This document shows, in pieces, positions 13,613 to 22,329 of a stretch of 64,000 nucleotides of DNA; position 1 is the first letter of the stretch; every line of letters starts with the position of its first letter. The stretch is from Pseudomonas sp. TNT3 (GTDB lineage: Bacteria; Pseudomonadota; Gammaproteobacteria; Pseudomonadales; Pseudomonadaceae): the NCBI RefSeq assembly GCF_010095445.2, contig NZ_WFGV02000002.1, forward strand, positions 235,780-299,779, written 5' to 3'. Made by a program: the position numbers and the translations under genes. The notes beneath the pieces are model-generated. The model ran no database searches. It saw nothing but the letters and a program-made list of their open reading frames with translations, and was not told the DNA's origin.

Positions 13613-14160
13613 GCACCTCGTGCCTGCTTCAGTTAGGTAATCAGGAATAGTTTGAGCTCAGGTTTTTGGACCTGGTCGACAAGTATAGGGACTTCGCCCT
13701 TCCTAAAGAACCCTTTGCACAAAATTTAACCAGCTGTGGAGAAGTCGGGATAATAGAAATTAAAAAGAGAGAAATTTATTAAATCTTTATTTTTATGTTT
13801 ATTTCTACTGAGGCTAGTTTCTGTGGATAGATCTCTACAGGCCTTTATTATCAATGTGTACAGAGATTCAAAACCCTGTGTTCATGTGCCAATGAGCGCG
13901 TTGGATAACCGGTTTAATCCTGTGGATTAAAGAGGTGGTTATCCACAGGGGCGGTTATATCCAGTTTTCAGGCCCTGTTATCAACTGCCCTTAGTGATGG
14001 TTATTCACAGGGCTTAATCCACAGAAATCGTCCATTTGGCCGAACCTCGGGCACGAAAAATTCGCCCGACGGTGTCATGGCAGTGCATAAGAGGGGAAAA
14101 AGTAGCCGCCGAGCAGTCGATGCCTGGTAGCGGAACGCTATTGTGAGAAGGCGAAACAAA
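13613..14160. promoter_or_regulatory. DnaA-box cluster with AT-rich block upstream of mnmG (origin-like region)
   Basis: This 588-bp stretch between mnmG and fecI has no gene. It holds an AT-rich block (about 13749-13810, long runs of A and T) followed by DnaA boxes: a perfect TTATCCACA at 13939-13947, TTATTCACA at 14001-14009, and one-mismatch boxes at 13822-13830 (TGTGGATAG), 13921-13929 (TGTGGATTA) and 14015-14023 (TAATCCACA). AT-rich DNA beside clustered boxes is the layout of a replication origin, but oriC proper is more likely at 22.3-22.8 kb. This could be an auxiliary origin element, a DnaA reservoir or a DnaA-controlled mnmG promoter region. Confidence 0.65.
13682..13710 (-). promoter_or_regulatory. 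Possible mnmG promoter
   Basis: A good -10 (TATACT, minus strand, 13682-13687) lies about 70 bp upstream of mnmG. The hexamer 17 bp before it (TTCTTT, 13705-13710) is a poor -35 match. The call rests mainly on the -10 and the position. Confidence 0.4.
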
Positions 14161-14164
14161 AGCT

Positions 14165-14183
14165 AATAATAGCCATTATCATT
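14165..14183 (+). promoter_or_regulatory. Candidate Fur box upstream of fecI-type gene
   Basis: AATAATAGCCATTATCATT matches the 19-bp Fur consensus at 11 of 19 positions and lies 17 bp before the sigma-factor start codon. FecI-type sigma genes in pseudomonads are usually Fur-repressed, which supports the call, but the match is only moderate. Confidence 0.5.
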
Positions 14184-14200
14184 AACTCACCTATTCCACT

Positions 14201-14707
14201 ATGCCCTTACCCTCAGATACGGCGGCAGTTCAGCAGATCTACGAGCAGCACCATTCCTGGTTGTACGGTTGGCTCAAGGGAAAGTTGCACGACGCTTGCG
14301 ATGCTGCAGATGTTGCTCACGACACCTTCGTGCGCATCCTGGGAGCCAGAAATGCCGCACAGATTCGCGAGCCGAGAGACTATTTGGCGACAGTGGCGCG
14401 TGGGCTTGTGATCGACCGTTACCGCCGGCGAGCCATCGAAGTGGCGTATCTGGAGTCAGTGGCTTCCCGCCCCGATGCCACCGCGATCAGTGAAGAGGAT
14501 AAAGTCCTTATCATCGAAACCCTGATAGCTGTGGATAAAGCCCTGACAGGCTTAGGTGCAAGAGCGAAACGTATCTTCATGCTTTCACAGATCGATGGCC
14601 TGACTTATCAACAGATCGCTCTGGAGTTGCAGGTGTCGCTGACGACGGTAAAGAAACACATGATTCGCGCACTCACGGAATGTTCTCTGATTTTGGCGAG
14701 CGCATGA
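14201..14707 (+). CDS. FecI-type ECF sigma factor (iron-responsive cell-surface signalling)
   Basis: 168 residues. ECF sigma factors of this type direct RNA polymerase to the promoter of a cognate TonB-dependent receptor when the siderophore binds. Region 2 is seen around residues 10-75 (CDAADVAHDTFVRIL, RDYLATVARGLVIDRYRR) and region 4 at about 115-160 (MLSQIDGLTYQQIALELQVS, TTVKKHMIRAL). The ATG at 14201 has no clear Shine-Dalgarno sequence; the N-terminus still fits the family. Its stop overlaps the fecR-type start by 4 bp, and a likely Fur box lies just upstream. The gene contains a perfect DnaA box at 14530-14538. The cognate siderophore is unknown. Confidence 0.92.
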   Translation: MPLPSDTAAVQQIYEQHHSWLYGWLKGKLHDACDAADVAHDTFVRILGARNAAQIREPRDYLATVARGLVIDRYRRRAIEVAYLESVASRPDATAISEEDKVLIIETLIAVDKALTGLGARAKRIFMLSQIDGLTYQQIALELQVSLTTVKKHMIRALTECSLILASA

Positions 14708-15654
14708 TGCCAGTCGTCCCCGATCGAAAAATCTTTGAAGCCGCGGCCAGTTGGTACGTGCAGTTTCAAATAGAACCGCCTTCGCAGGCCCAACAGCAGG
14801 CTTGGCAGCATTGGGTCGAGAGCAATCCGGCGCACTTGGCGGCCTGGAACCAGATGGAGCAAATGCAACGACATCTGGGCGCCTTGCCTAAAGACCTTAC
14901 CCGGCGCGCGCTTTCCTCTACCCATCATCGCCGCCAGGTGCTCAAGCTGTTACTTCTACTCGCCGGTACCGGATACGTTGGCTGGAACGTCCAGCAATAC
15001 ACCTCGCTGGGAAATGTATGGGCCGACTACGCCACTAAAGTCGGTCAACGAAAAAAGATAGAGCTCGCCGACGGGACCAGTCTGTACCTCAACACCCATA
15101 CGGCAGTGGATGTCCTGTTCGATGACCAGCAACGACTGATCCGATTGCGCGCGGGAGAGATTCTCGTACGCACGGGAAAATACGGAGATGCTCGCCCGTT
15201 TTTCGTCGAAACCCAGAACGGCCGCATACAGGCACTGGGAACGCAGTTTTCGGTTCATCAATTGTCGGGGTCGACACGTGTCGGTGTAATGGAGGACCGC
15301 GTCAGCATTCAACCAGGCGATCAAATCGCGAGTCCACGCATCCTGCGAGCTGGTGAAGGGGTCGATTTCGACAGCGCCAGTATCGGCGTGACTCGCCCTT
15401 ATCGCTTATCGGAAGCGGCCTGGATCAATGGTCAACTGATTGTCCTGGATGCTTTTTTGGGCGACGTCATTCGAGAGTTGGGACGCTATCGCCCCGGGAT
15501 CCTGCAATGTGATCAGCGCTCCTCGAGGTTACGTGTCTCCGGTACTTTTCGACTGGATTCCACGGACGCAGTGTTGGCGAACCTACAGGCCTCACTCCCT
15601 ATCAGCGTGCGTTATTTCACTCGCTATTGGGTCTCGATCAGCCATGCCGTTTGA
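14704..15654 (+). CDS. FecR-type anti-sigma/signal-transducing membrane protein
   Basis: 316 residues from the ATG at 14704, which overlaps the sigma-factor stop (ATGA). FecR proteins hold the sigma factor at the inner membrane and receive the signal from the receptor's periplasmic signalling domain. The cytoplasmic N-terminal domain (about residues 8-55, AASWYVQFQIEPPSQAQQQA) resembles DUF4880; a single membrane segment lies at about 79-96 (LKLLLLLAGTGYVGWNV); the periplasmic FecR domain follows (KKIELADGTSLYLNTHTAVD). Length is normal, so the signalling chain looks complete. An in-frame ATG at 14680 would be inside the sigma gene and is less likely. Confidence 0.92.
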   Translation: MMPVVPDRKIFEAAASWYVQFQIEPPSQAQQQAWQHWVESNPAHLAAWNQMEQMQRHLGALPKDLTRRALSSTHHRRQVLKLLLLLAGTGYVGWNVQQYTSLGNVWADYATKVGQRKKIELADGTSLYLNTHTAVDVLFDDQQRLIRLRAGEILVRTGKYGDARPFFVETQNGRIQALGTQFSVHQLSGSTRVGVMEDRVSIQPGDQIASPRILRAGEGVDFDSASIGVTRPYRLSEAAWINGQLIVLDAFLGDVIRELGRYRPGILQCDQRSSRLRVSGTFRLDSTDAVLANLQASLPISVRYFTRYWVSISHAV

Positions 15655-15773
15655 TGTGCTTGAAGCCTCAAGAAAATAAATGCATGCCGGGGTTATCTTT
15701 TTTTAACCTGACACGGCCCTACAGGTAATCGCGATCAACGCGGCTCTTTGCCACCTTCAGGGCTTGATTTCCC

Positions 15774-18209
15774 ATGCGACTTCCTACCTTTCGAAAGCGC
15801 TTTTCCTACCACTGCATTGCCTACAGCTTGTTGATGACCAGCGCGGCGAGTTGCGTGCTGAATACCACCAGTGCAGTTGCAGCCAGTGCCACTCAGCGCT
15901 ACGCGATCGCCTCCGGTCCACTGGACAACGCATTGAGCCAGTTTGCCTCGGCAGCCAATGTGATCCTGTCGTTCTCGCCGCAACAAACAGCTCAATTGCG
16001 TACGCAAGGGCTGGCGGGAAGCTATTCCATTGAACAGGGTTTCTCGATTCTGCTGCAGGGCTCCGGGTTACAGGCAGATCCCCAAGCTGTGGGCAGTTAC
16101 ATTTTGCAGCCGGTTCCCGACGCTGATTCGCTGGTACTCGGCGCCACAAACATCAATGCCACGCAACCAAATGAGATGAACCTGGATTACGCGGCGGATG
16201 TTGGTTACAACGCGAAGAACAGCCGAGTTGGCACCAAAACCAGCACCCCTTTGTCTGAAACTCCGCGTTCTGTCTCGGTCGTAACAAGCCAACGCATCAA
16301 GGATCAAAAATCCCAGACACTCACGGATGTACTCGGTTACGTACCGGGGATTTTTGCGCCACCGTTTGCTGCTGGCGATAGCCTTGCCGGAGACCTATTC
16401 TTCATCCGCGGCTTTAATGCGACCGACTATGGCTATGGCCTGTTGCGCGATGGTTTGCGGGTGCAGGGCAATCGGTATGACACCAGTACAGAGCCTTATG
16501 GACTGGAACGGGTCGAGATATTTCGCGGCCCCTCCTCTTTGCTGTATGGCGAAAACGCGCCTGGCGGACTGGTCAATCTCGTGAGCAAACGCCCGACTGC
16601 GACGCCTCAGGGCGAAGTGCAGCTCAGTTACGGCTCGAATAATCGCCGTCAATTAGGCGTCGATGTCTCCGGACCATTGAACGACAGTGGAAACATCCTC
16701 GGGCGAGTCGTGATGCTGGGACGCAACGCCGATACGCAAACCGATCATGTACCGGATGATCGGATGTATATCGCTCCTTCGCTGACACTCAACTTCAGCG
16801 ACTTCAATACGCTGACCCTGCTGGCCAATTACCAGAAGGATCACACTAATATGGAGCTTGGCCTGCCAGCGGCCGGGACGTTGCTTACCAACCCGAACGG
16901 CAGGTTATCCAAGGACACCATGCTCGGTGACCCGGACTGGAACACGTTCGAGCGGGAAACCTGGAGCACTGGATATGAATTTACCCACAGCTTCAACGAC
17001 GATTGGCAGTTCCGGCAGAACTCGCGCTATATGCAGTCGCGAATCACCCGCCACGAAACCTGGCCGGGTAACCTGAACAACGCAGGATTTGGCACGCGAC
17101 TGAACGTGACGGCCTATGACCGTTTCAACAAGTCGATGGTGTACTCGCTGGATAACCAGCTGGAAGGGAAATTCCAGGTGGGTGAGATGGAAAATACGGT
17201 GTTGTTCGGAGGCAGCTTTGATCGTACCTCCTTCAATCAGGACTGGAACGCCGGTTTCGTGGGTCCTGTTGATATCTACAATCCCGTTTACCTGCGCGAC
17301 CCGCTGACGCCGATCGCGGTGCAAAACACGTTGCTGGAACAGCAGATGAAAGGGGTTTACGCACAGATCCAGAGTAAGTACGACCATTGGCTGTTCCTCC
17401 TGGGCGGTCGCCAGGATTGGGTCGACAGTGATTTTCGCGACAAAGTCGCCTCGGCCAGCAACATCAGCTCTGAAGACAAGAAGTTCACCTATCAGGGCGG
17501 TGTGATGTACCAGTTCGACAATGGCATGACGCCCTATGTGAGCTATTCAACGGCGTTCGTACCGGTGCAGCAAATTTCCAACTCGGGAGCGCCGCTTGAC
17601 CCGATCACCAGCAGCCAATATGAAGTAGGCCTGAAGTACGAACCTATCGGTTGGGACACCGCCATCACTGCTTCGGTGTATGACCTGCGTAAAAAGGACG
17701 ACACCTACTTCGATGCCACTACCTCGACTTATCGCCAGGTGGGCGAAAGCCGTTCCAAAGGTGTGGAACTGGAGCTCAACAGCAATTTGACGCCTAACCT
17801 CAACGTGACGGCGGCTTACACCTATACCGATGCGCGGATCACCAAAGACGCGGCCACTTCATTGGTCAAAGATCATCAGATGACGGGTGTACCGCGTAAC
17901 CAGGCTTCTGTCTGGGCGAAGTACCGCTTCCTCGAAAGCCGCCTCAAAGGGCTCTACGTCGGAGGGGGTGTGCGGTATTTCGACAGTGCGTTCGCGTACA
18001 CCTCGCCCTCACTCTACGGAAAGCTTGATGCGGGTGACGTGACGTTGGTGGATGCTGCGATCGGCTATCAGATCGATCGCAACTGGACGGTCGACGTGAA
18101 TGCGAAAAACCTGTTCGACAAAGAGTACGTTTCCGGCTGTAACGATGCAGGCCGTTGCTACTGGGGTGAAAGCCGGACGCTATTGGGCTCAGTGTCCTAT
18201 AACTGGTAA
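15774..18209 (+). CDS. TonB-dependent ferric-siderophore receptor with N-terminal signalling (STN) domain
   Basis: 811 residues. An outer-membrane gated channel for a ferric siderophore that also signals inward. A signal peptide spans about 1-37 (ending AVAAS); the STN signalling domain covers about 42-112 (RYAIASGPLDNALSQFASAA); the plug runs about 150-275 with LFFIRGF (208-214) and the block RVEIFRGPSSLLYGENAPGG; the barrel ends in the aromatic Trp811. The C-terminal CNDAGRCYWGESR segment is common in receptors of the FhuA/FpvA (TIGR01783-like) class, so a hydroxamate-type or similar siderophore is plausible, but the substrate cannot be fixed. It is third in the fecI-fecR-receptor set; the 119-bp gap before it may hold the promoter used by the sigma factor. 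Confidence 0.95.
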   Translation: MRLPTFRKRFSYHCIAYSLLMTSAASCVLNTTSAVAASATQRYAIASGPLDNALSQFASAANVILSFSPQQTAQLRTQGLAGSYSIEQGFSILLQGSGLQADPQAVGSYILQPVPDADSLVLGATNINATQPNEMNLDYAADVGYNAKNSRVGTKTSTPLSETPRSVSVVTSQRIKDQKSQTLTDVLGYVPGIFAPPFAAGDSLAGDLFFIRGFNATDYGYGLLRDGLRVQGNRYDTSTEPYGLERVEIFRGPSSLLYGENAPGGLVNLVSKRPTATPQGEVQLSYGSNNRRQLGVDVSGPLNDSGNILGRVVMLGRNADTQTDHVPDDRMYIAPSLTLNFSDFNTLTLLANYQKDHTNMELGLPAAGTLLTNPNGRLSKDTMLGDPDWNTFERETWSTGYEFTHSFNDDWQFRQNSRYMQSRITRHETWPGNLNNAGFGTRLNVTAYDRFNKSMVYSLDNQLEGKFQVGEMENTVLFGGSFDRTSFNQDWNAGFVGPVDIYNPVYLRDPLTPIAVQNTLLEQQMKGVYAQIQSKYDHWLFLLGGRQDWVDSDFRDKVASASNISSEDKKFTYQGGVMYQFDNGMTPYVSYSTAFVPVQQISNSGAPLDPITSSQYEVGLKYEPIGWDTAITASVYDLRKKDDTYFDATTSTYRQVGESRSKGVELELNSNLTPNLNVTAAYTYTDARITKDAATSLVKDHQMTGVPRNQASVWAKYRFLESRLKGLYVGGGVRYFDSAFAYTSPSLYGKLDAGDVTLVDAAIGYQIDRNWTVDVNAKNLFDKEYVSGCNDAGRCYWGESRTLLGSVSYNW

Positions 18210-18221
18210 CGAACCGAGGGC

Positions 18222-18230
18222 TGTGGATAA
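18222..18230 (-). promoter_or_regulatory. DnaA box
   Basis: A perfect TGTGGATAA in the short gap between the receptor gene and mnmE, which converge here. One of the scattered boxes of the origin region. Confidence 0.55.
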
Positions 18231-18254
18231 GTTACCAACAGTACCTCCGGGATC

Positions 18255-18291
18255 TGCCAGCGAAGCGCATTTGAATTCGCCTTCGCTGGCA
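18255..18291. terminator. Perfect 11-bp inverted repeat between convergent genes
   Basis: TGCCAGCGAAG (18255-18265) and CTTCGCTGGCA (18281-18291) are exact reverse complements with a 15-bp loop, in the 101-bp gap between the receptor gene (plus) and mnmE (minus). It could end transcription from both sides, though there is no T run; it also resembles Pseudomonas REP units. Confidence 0.55.
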
Positions 18292-18310
18292 GGGCCGGTT
18301 CCCGTATTGG

Positions 18311-19681
18311 TTACTTGCCGATACAGAAGCTGGAAAAAATCCGGCCCAGCAAATCATCGGAGCTGAACGCACCGGTGATTTCTCCCAGGGAATGTTGCGC
18401 CTGGCGCAGATCTTCCGCCAACAGCTCACCCGCCCCCGCCAGCGTCAACTGTGCGCGACCGTGCTCAAGCGATGCACTCGCATGGCGCAACGCCTCGAGG
18501 TGACGCCGGCGAGCGCTGAAGCTGCTTTCCGAGGTCTGCTCATAGCCCATGCAAGCCTTGAGATGATCACGCAGCAGTTCCAGTCCCGCACCTGCGGACT
18601 TGGCACTCAAGCTAATGGTGACGTGGCCATCTTCGCTAACTTCCAGGGCAATAGGCTCACCGGTAAGGTCCGCCTTGTTGCGAATCAAGGTGACCTTGGC
18701 GGGATCCGGGCGAACTTCCAGAAATTCCGGCCATAGCGCGAAAGGATCGAGCGCTTCCGGTGCGGTGGCATCTACGACCAGCAACACTCGATCTGCTTCA
18801 CCAATGGCTTTCAATGCCCGTTCCACACCGATTTTTTCCACATGATCGTCGGTGTCGCGCAAACCTGCAGTATCCACCACATGCAGGGGCATGCCATCGA
18901 TGTGGATATGTTCACGAAGGATATCCCGGGTGGTCCCGGCAATCTCTGTGACGATGGCAGCTTCGCGACCGGCCAGGGCGTTAAGGAGGCTGGATTTCCC
19001 TGCGTTCGGTCGGCCGGCAATCACAACCGTCATCCCGTCCCGAAGCAACGCGCCTTGGCCGGCTTCACGCAGCACTGTGGATAACTCTTCCCTTACTTTA
19101 TCGAGCATGCTGAGGACATGACCATCGGCCAGGAAATCGATTTCCTCTTCTGGAAAGTCGATTGCCGCCTCCACGTAGATCCTCAAGCCGATCAATTGCT
19201 CGGTCAAGTGATGCACACGTTCTGAAAATGCGCCTTGCAAGGAACGCAGTGCATTCCGGGCAGCCTGTGCAGAACTGGCTTCGATCAAGTCGGCGATCGC
19301 TTCGGCTTGTGCCAGGTCGAGCTTGTCGTTCAGAAATGCACGTTCGCTGAATTCACCCGGTCGAGCCAAACGGCAGCCCAGTTCCAGGCAACGCTTGAGC
19401 AGCATGTCCAGAACTACGGGACCGCCGTGTCCCTGAAGCTCAAGCACATCTTCACCGGTAAATGAGTTTGGACCCGGGAAATACAGCGCAATCCCTTGGT
19501 CCAGTACTTCTTCGTCATTACCCAGAAAGGCACCGTAATGGGCGAATCGAGGTTTAAGTTCACGGCCGCTGAAAGCTTTGGCCGCGACACTGGCCAGCGG
19601 TCCCGAAATTCGGACGATGCCCACACCACCGCGACCTTGTGCAGTGGCGACAGCAGCGATGGTTTCACGAGGAACGCTCAT
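18311..19681 (-). CDS. mnmE: tRNA uridine-5-carboxymethylaminomethyl modification GTPase MnmE (TrmE)
   Basis: 456 residues from the ATG at 19681 ([19 protein letters not shown]). MnmE is the GTPase partner of MnmG in wobble-uridine modification. The tetrahydrofolate-binding N-terminal domain, the inserted G domain with G1 GRPNAGKS and [16 protein letters not shown], and the C-terminal CIGK with its catalytic cysteine are all intact. A longer frame from a TTG at 19699 is possible but not conserved. It lies downstream of yidC, with 79 bp between. A perfect DnaA box lies inside at 19076-19084. Confidence 0.97.
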   Translation of the reverse strand: MSVPRETIAAVATAQGRGGVGIVRISGPLASVAAKAFSGRELKPRFAHYGAFLGNDEEVLDQGIALYFPGPNSFTGEDVLELQGHGGPVVLDMLLKRCLELGCRLARPGEFSERAFLNDKLDLAQAEAIADLIEASSAQAARNALRSLQGAFSERVHHLTEQLIGLRIYVEAAIDFPEEEIDFLADGHVLSMLDKVREELSTVLREAGQGALLRDGMTVVIAGRPNAGKSSLLNALAGREAAIVTEIAGTTRDILREHIHIDGMPLHVVDTAGLRDTDDHVEKIGVERALKAIGEADRVLLVVDATAPEALDPFALWPEFLEVRPDPAKVTLIRNKADLTGEPIALEVSEDGHVTISLSAKSAGAGLELLRDHLKACMGYEQTSESSFSARRRHLEALRHASASLEHGRAQLTLAGAGELLAEDLRQAQHSLGEITGAFSSDDLLGRIFSSFCIGK

Positions 19682-19744
19682 AAACCGATATCCAGACAAA
19701 AGTGACAGATAGCAAAACGCCCCACTAGGGGGCGTTCTGAGTGG

Positions 19745-19753
19745 TTATCCACA
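19745..19753 (+). promoter_or_regulatory. DnaA box between yidC and mnmE
   Basis: Perfect TTATCCACA. It follows an inverted repeat CGCCCC(CACTAG)GGGGCG at about 19717-19734, which sits between yidC and mnmE and could attenuate readthrough. Confidence 0.55.
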
Positions 19754-19760
19754 GTGTAAA

Positions 19761-21446
19761 TCAGGCAGCTGCTTTAGTAGCCGCTTCGACTTTACGCGTG
19801 ATGTACCACTGTTGGGCGATGGACAGGCAGTTGTTCACTACCCAGTACAGCACCAGACCAGCCGGGAACCACAGGAAGAAGAAGGTGAAGATGATTGGCA
19901 TCAGCTTCATCACCTTGGCCTGCATCGGATCCGGAGGTGTCGGGTTCAACTGCTGCTGGATGAACATGGTTGCGCCCATGATGATCGGCAGAATGAAGAA
20001 CGGATCCTTGATCGACAGGTCAGTAATCCACAGCATGAACGGCGCTTGGCGCATTTCAACGCTTTCCAGCAGAACCCAGTACAGCGAGAGGAAAACCGGC
20101 ATCTGCACGAGGATTGGCAAGCAACCACCCAGCGGATTGATCTTCTCTTTCTTGTACAGCTCCATCATGGCTTGCGACATTTTCTGCCGGTCGTCGCCAT
20201 GTTGCTCTTTCAGCGCGGCCAGTTTAGGTGCCACTGCGCGCATACGGGCCATGGATTTGTAGCTGGCAGCCGACAACGGGAAGAAAATCCCTTTGATCAG
20301 CATGGTCAGGAAAATGATCGACCAGCCCCAGTTGCCTACCAGCGCGTGGATGTGTTGCAGCAACCAGAAAATAGGTTGGGCAATGAACCACAGGATGCCG
20401 TAGTCGACAGTCAGTTCCAGACCTGGGGACAACTCTTTCAGCACAGCCTGGCTTTTCGGGCCGGCATACAGAACGGCACTGGTTTCAGCCTTGGCACCTG
20501 GCGCGACGGTAATCGACGGACCGGTATAGCCAATGATGTAGTTGCCTTTGCTGTCTTTACGGGTCTGGACGATATTGTTTTCGCCCTTCGCCGGAATCCA
20601 TGCAGTCACGAAGTAGTGCTGCAACCAGGCAACCCAACCACCGCTGACGGTTTCTTTCAGCTGAGCCTTGTCCATGTCCTTCATGGACACTTTCTTGTAC
20701 GGCTCGTTACTTGTCCACAGGGCTGCCCCCAGGTAAGTCGCAGTACCGGTGGCCGTTGTGGAAGACGGATCCGCGCTCGCGTCACGTTTCAGCTGAGCGA
20801 ACATCGCGCCAGACCAAGGCTGAGCGCTTTCGTTATCGATCAGGTAGGAAACGGTTACGTCGTACAGGCCACGTTTCACAGTGAAACGCTTGATGTAGTT
20901 GACGCCGTCCTTGCTGAACTTCAGGTCCACGACCAATTGGTCCTGTCCGTCAGCCAGTTGGTAAACCTTCTTCTCCGAGGAGTAAACCGGACGACCGGCA
21001 GGACTTGCGTCCGGGCCGTTGGTGCCGATCAAACCGCTTTGAGCCAGATAAGTACGTTCGTTGCCGTTATCGAACAACTGGAACGGAATTTCCGGATGAT
21101 CCTGGCGACGTGGATACAGCGGCAGAGTCAGCTGGGCAACATCACCACCTTGTGGATCGATTGCCAGATCAAGTACGTCCGTTTTGATACGGATGAGATC
21201 TTTGCTAACAGCTACTGGCGTTTCAGCAGGTGCCGTTGCACTGGCATCGCTTGTGGCGCGTGGAATGTCGTCACTGACAGAAGCATTATTGCCAGTCGCC
21301 GTATCCGGTAGGCCCGGTGCGGTAGTACTGGAAGCAACATTCTGAGTCGGCAGGGCAGTTTGACCGTAGTCCTGGTTCCATTTAAGGACCATAACGTAGG
21401 CCACGATTGCCAGGGCGACGATCAGGATCGTGCGTTTGATATCCAT
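19761..21446 (-). CDS. yidC: Membrane protein insertase YidC
   Basis: 561 residues, of the Gram-negative type. YidC inserts and folds inner-membrane proteins, alone or with SecYEG; subunit c of ATP synthase is a classical client. An N-terminal membrane segment (TILIVALAIVAYVMVLKW) is followed by a large periplasmic beta domain and the conserved five-helix core (WGWSIIFLTMLIKGIFFPLS, NPLGGCLPILVQMPVFLSLY). It lies 2 bp after yidD in the usual rpmH-rnpA-yidD-yidC-mnmE order. Confidence 0.98.
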   Translation of the reverse strand: MDIKRTILIVALAIVAYVMVLKWNQDYGQTALPTQNVASSTTAPGLPDTATGNNASVSDDIPRATSDASATAPAETPVAVSKDLIRIKTDVLDLAIDPQGGDVAQLTLPLYPRRQDHPEIPFQLFDNGNERTYLAQSGLIGTNGPDASPAGRPVYSSEKKVYQLADGQDQLVVDLKFSKDGVNYIKRFTVKRGLYDVTVSYLIDNESAQPWSGAMFAQLKRDASADPSSTTATGTATYLGAALWTSNEPYKKVSMKDMDKAQLKETVSGGWVAWLQHYFVTAWIPAKGENNIVQTRKDSKGNYIIGYTGPSITVAPGAKAETSAVLYAGPKSQAVLKELSPGLELTVDYGILWFIAQPIFWLLQHIHALVGNWGWSIIFLTMLIKGIFFPLSAASYKSMARMRAVAPKLAALKEQHGDDRQKMSQAMMELYKKEKINPLGGCLPILVQMPVFLSLYWVLLESVEMRQAPFMLWITDLSIKDPFFILPIIMGATMFIQQQLNPTPPDPMQAKVMKLMPIIFTFFFLWFPAGLVLYWVVNNCLSIAQQWYITRKVEAATKAAA

Positions 21447-21448
21447 GA

Positions 21449-21694
21449 TTACTCGGCCATCGAAGAAGAACGGGAGGTAGGGATAGATGGAACCGGGTCA
21501 TAACCACCGGGATTCCACGGATGACAGCGACCTAAACGACGAAAGGTCAGCCAGCCACCGCGCAGAAGGCCATGATTTTCTATGGCTTCATACGCGTAGC
21601 AGGAACAACTGGGGTAGAAACGACAGTGACTGGCCATCAGAGGACTAATGGCATAGCGATAAAACTGGATCGGAACGAGTGCCAGTTTACGCAT
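21449..21694 (-). CDS. yidD: Membrane protein insertion efficiency factor YidD
   Basis: 81 residues. YidD is a small cytoplasmic, membrane-associated protein that helps membrane protein insertion near YidC. The signature [15 protein letters not shown] and [19 protein letters not shown] are present. It overlaps the end of rnpA by 8 bp and abuts yidC, the standard arrangement. Confidence 0.96.
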   Translation of the reverse strand: MRKLALVPIQFYRYAISPLMASHCRFYPSCSCYAYEAIENHGLLRGGWLTFRRLGRCHPWNPGGYDPVPSIPTSRSSSMAE

Positions 21695-22088
21695 CGGTAC
21701 TGTCTACCCCTACAGTTTCGGTTTTGACCGCTGGTACCGGCGTGCTGCGTGCCAGACGCTTCCAGAGTTTGCCGAAATGCTGAATCAATTCGGGGTTTTC
21801 TACGTCACCCAAACCTTTGCGCGCGACGATAACTATGTCCCAGCCGACCAGAGAATCCTGGTGCAGACGGAACGATTCGCGCATCAGACGTTTGAGGCGA
21901 TTGCGCTCGACGGAGAGCTTTACGCTCTTTTTCCCGATAACCAGCCCGAGACGGGGGTGATCAAGATCGTTGTTGCGCGCAAGGAGCAGGAGATTTTTCC
22001 CCGGAACCTTGCCGGTAGGGGAGTCAAAGACTGCCTTGAAATGCCGGGGGGTAAGCAGACGCTTTTCCCGACTGAAGTCCTGACTCAC
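21687..22088 (-). CDS. rnpA: Ribonuclease P protein component
   Basis: 133-134 residues from a GTG at 22088 (read as M, then [11 protein letters not shown]). The protein assists the RNase P RNA in maturing tRNA 5' ends. The RNA-binding signature [15 protein letters not shown] is present. An open frame extends upstream to 22184, but it would overlap rpmH out of frame, and related Pseudomonas proteins begin at this valine. The rpmH stop is only 16 bp upstream, so coupling with rpmH is expected. Confidence 0.93.
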   Translation of the reverse strand: MSQDFSREKRLLTPRHFKAVFDSPTGKVPGKNLLLLARNNDLDHPRLGLVIGKKSVKLSVERNRLKRLMRESFRLHQDSLVGWDIVIVARKGLGDVENPELIQHFGKLWKRLARSTPVPAVKTETVGVDSTDA

Positions 22089-22104
22089 CTCCAGTGCCGG
22101 CTTA

Positions 22105-22239
22105 TCAAACTGCCAGACGCGCACGACCTTTGGCGCGACGACGCGACAGAACGGCGCGACCGTTTTTGGTAGCCATACGAGCACGGAAACCGTGGGTACG
22201 AGCGCGTTTGATAGTGCTTGGTTGGAAAGTACGTTTCAT
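22105..22239 (-). CDS. rpmH: 50S ribosomal protein L34
   Basis: 44 residues, [18 protein letters not shown] at the N-terminus and [12 protein letters not shown] at the C-terminus, the standard L34 sequence. L34 is a small, very basic protein of the large ribosomal subunit. It is the first gene of the rpmH-rnpA-yidD-yidC series that leaves the origin leftward. A near-consensus promoter lies 62-90 bp upstream. Confidence 0.98.
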   Translation of the reverse strand: MKRTFQPSTIKRARTHGFRARMATKNGRAVLSRRRAKGRARLAV

Positions 22240-22300
22240 TGTCGTGTTACCTGGTTCGTCCACAACGGGCCGGAATGGCCCCCGTTTTAAGAGACCGGGG

Positions 22301-22329
22301 ATTCTAGAGAAAGCAAGCCTCTAGGTCAA
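22301..22329 (-). promoter_or_regulatory. Predicted rpmH promoter
   Basis: On the minus strand, -35 TTGACC (22324-22329) and -10 TAGAAT (22301-22306) are separated by 17 bp, close to the sigma70 consensus and well placed for a strongly expressed ribosomal-protein operon. The leader contains a small GGGCC/GGCCC hairpin at about 22267-22282. Confidence 0.8.

Noticed and set aside
13613..14200. A small gene in the mnmG-fecI gap
   Set aside because: No frame of useful length with a ribosome site; the composition (AT block, DnaA boxes) points to regulatory DNA.
22089..22184. Longer RnpA form starting at 22184
   Set aside because: It would overlap rpmH out of frame; related proteins start at the GTG at 22088.
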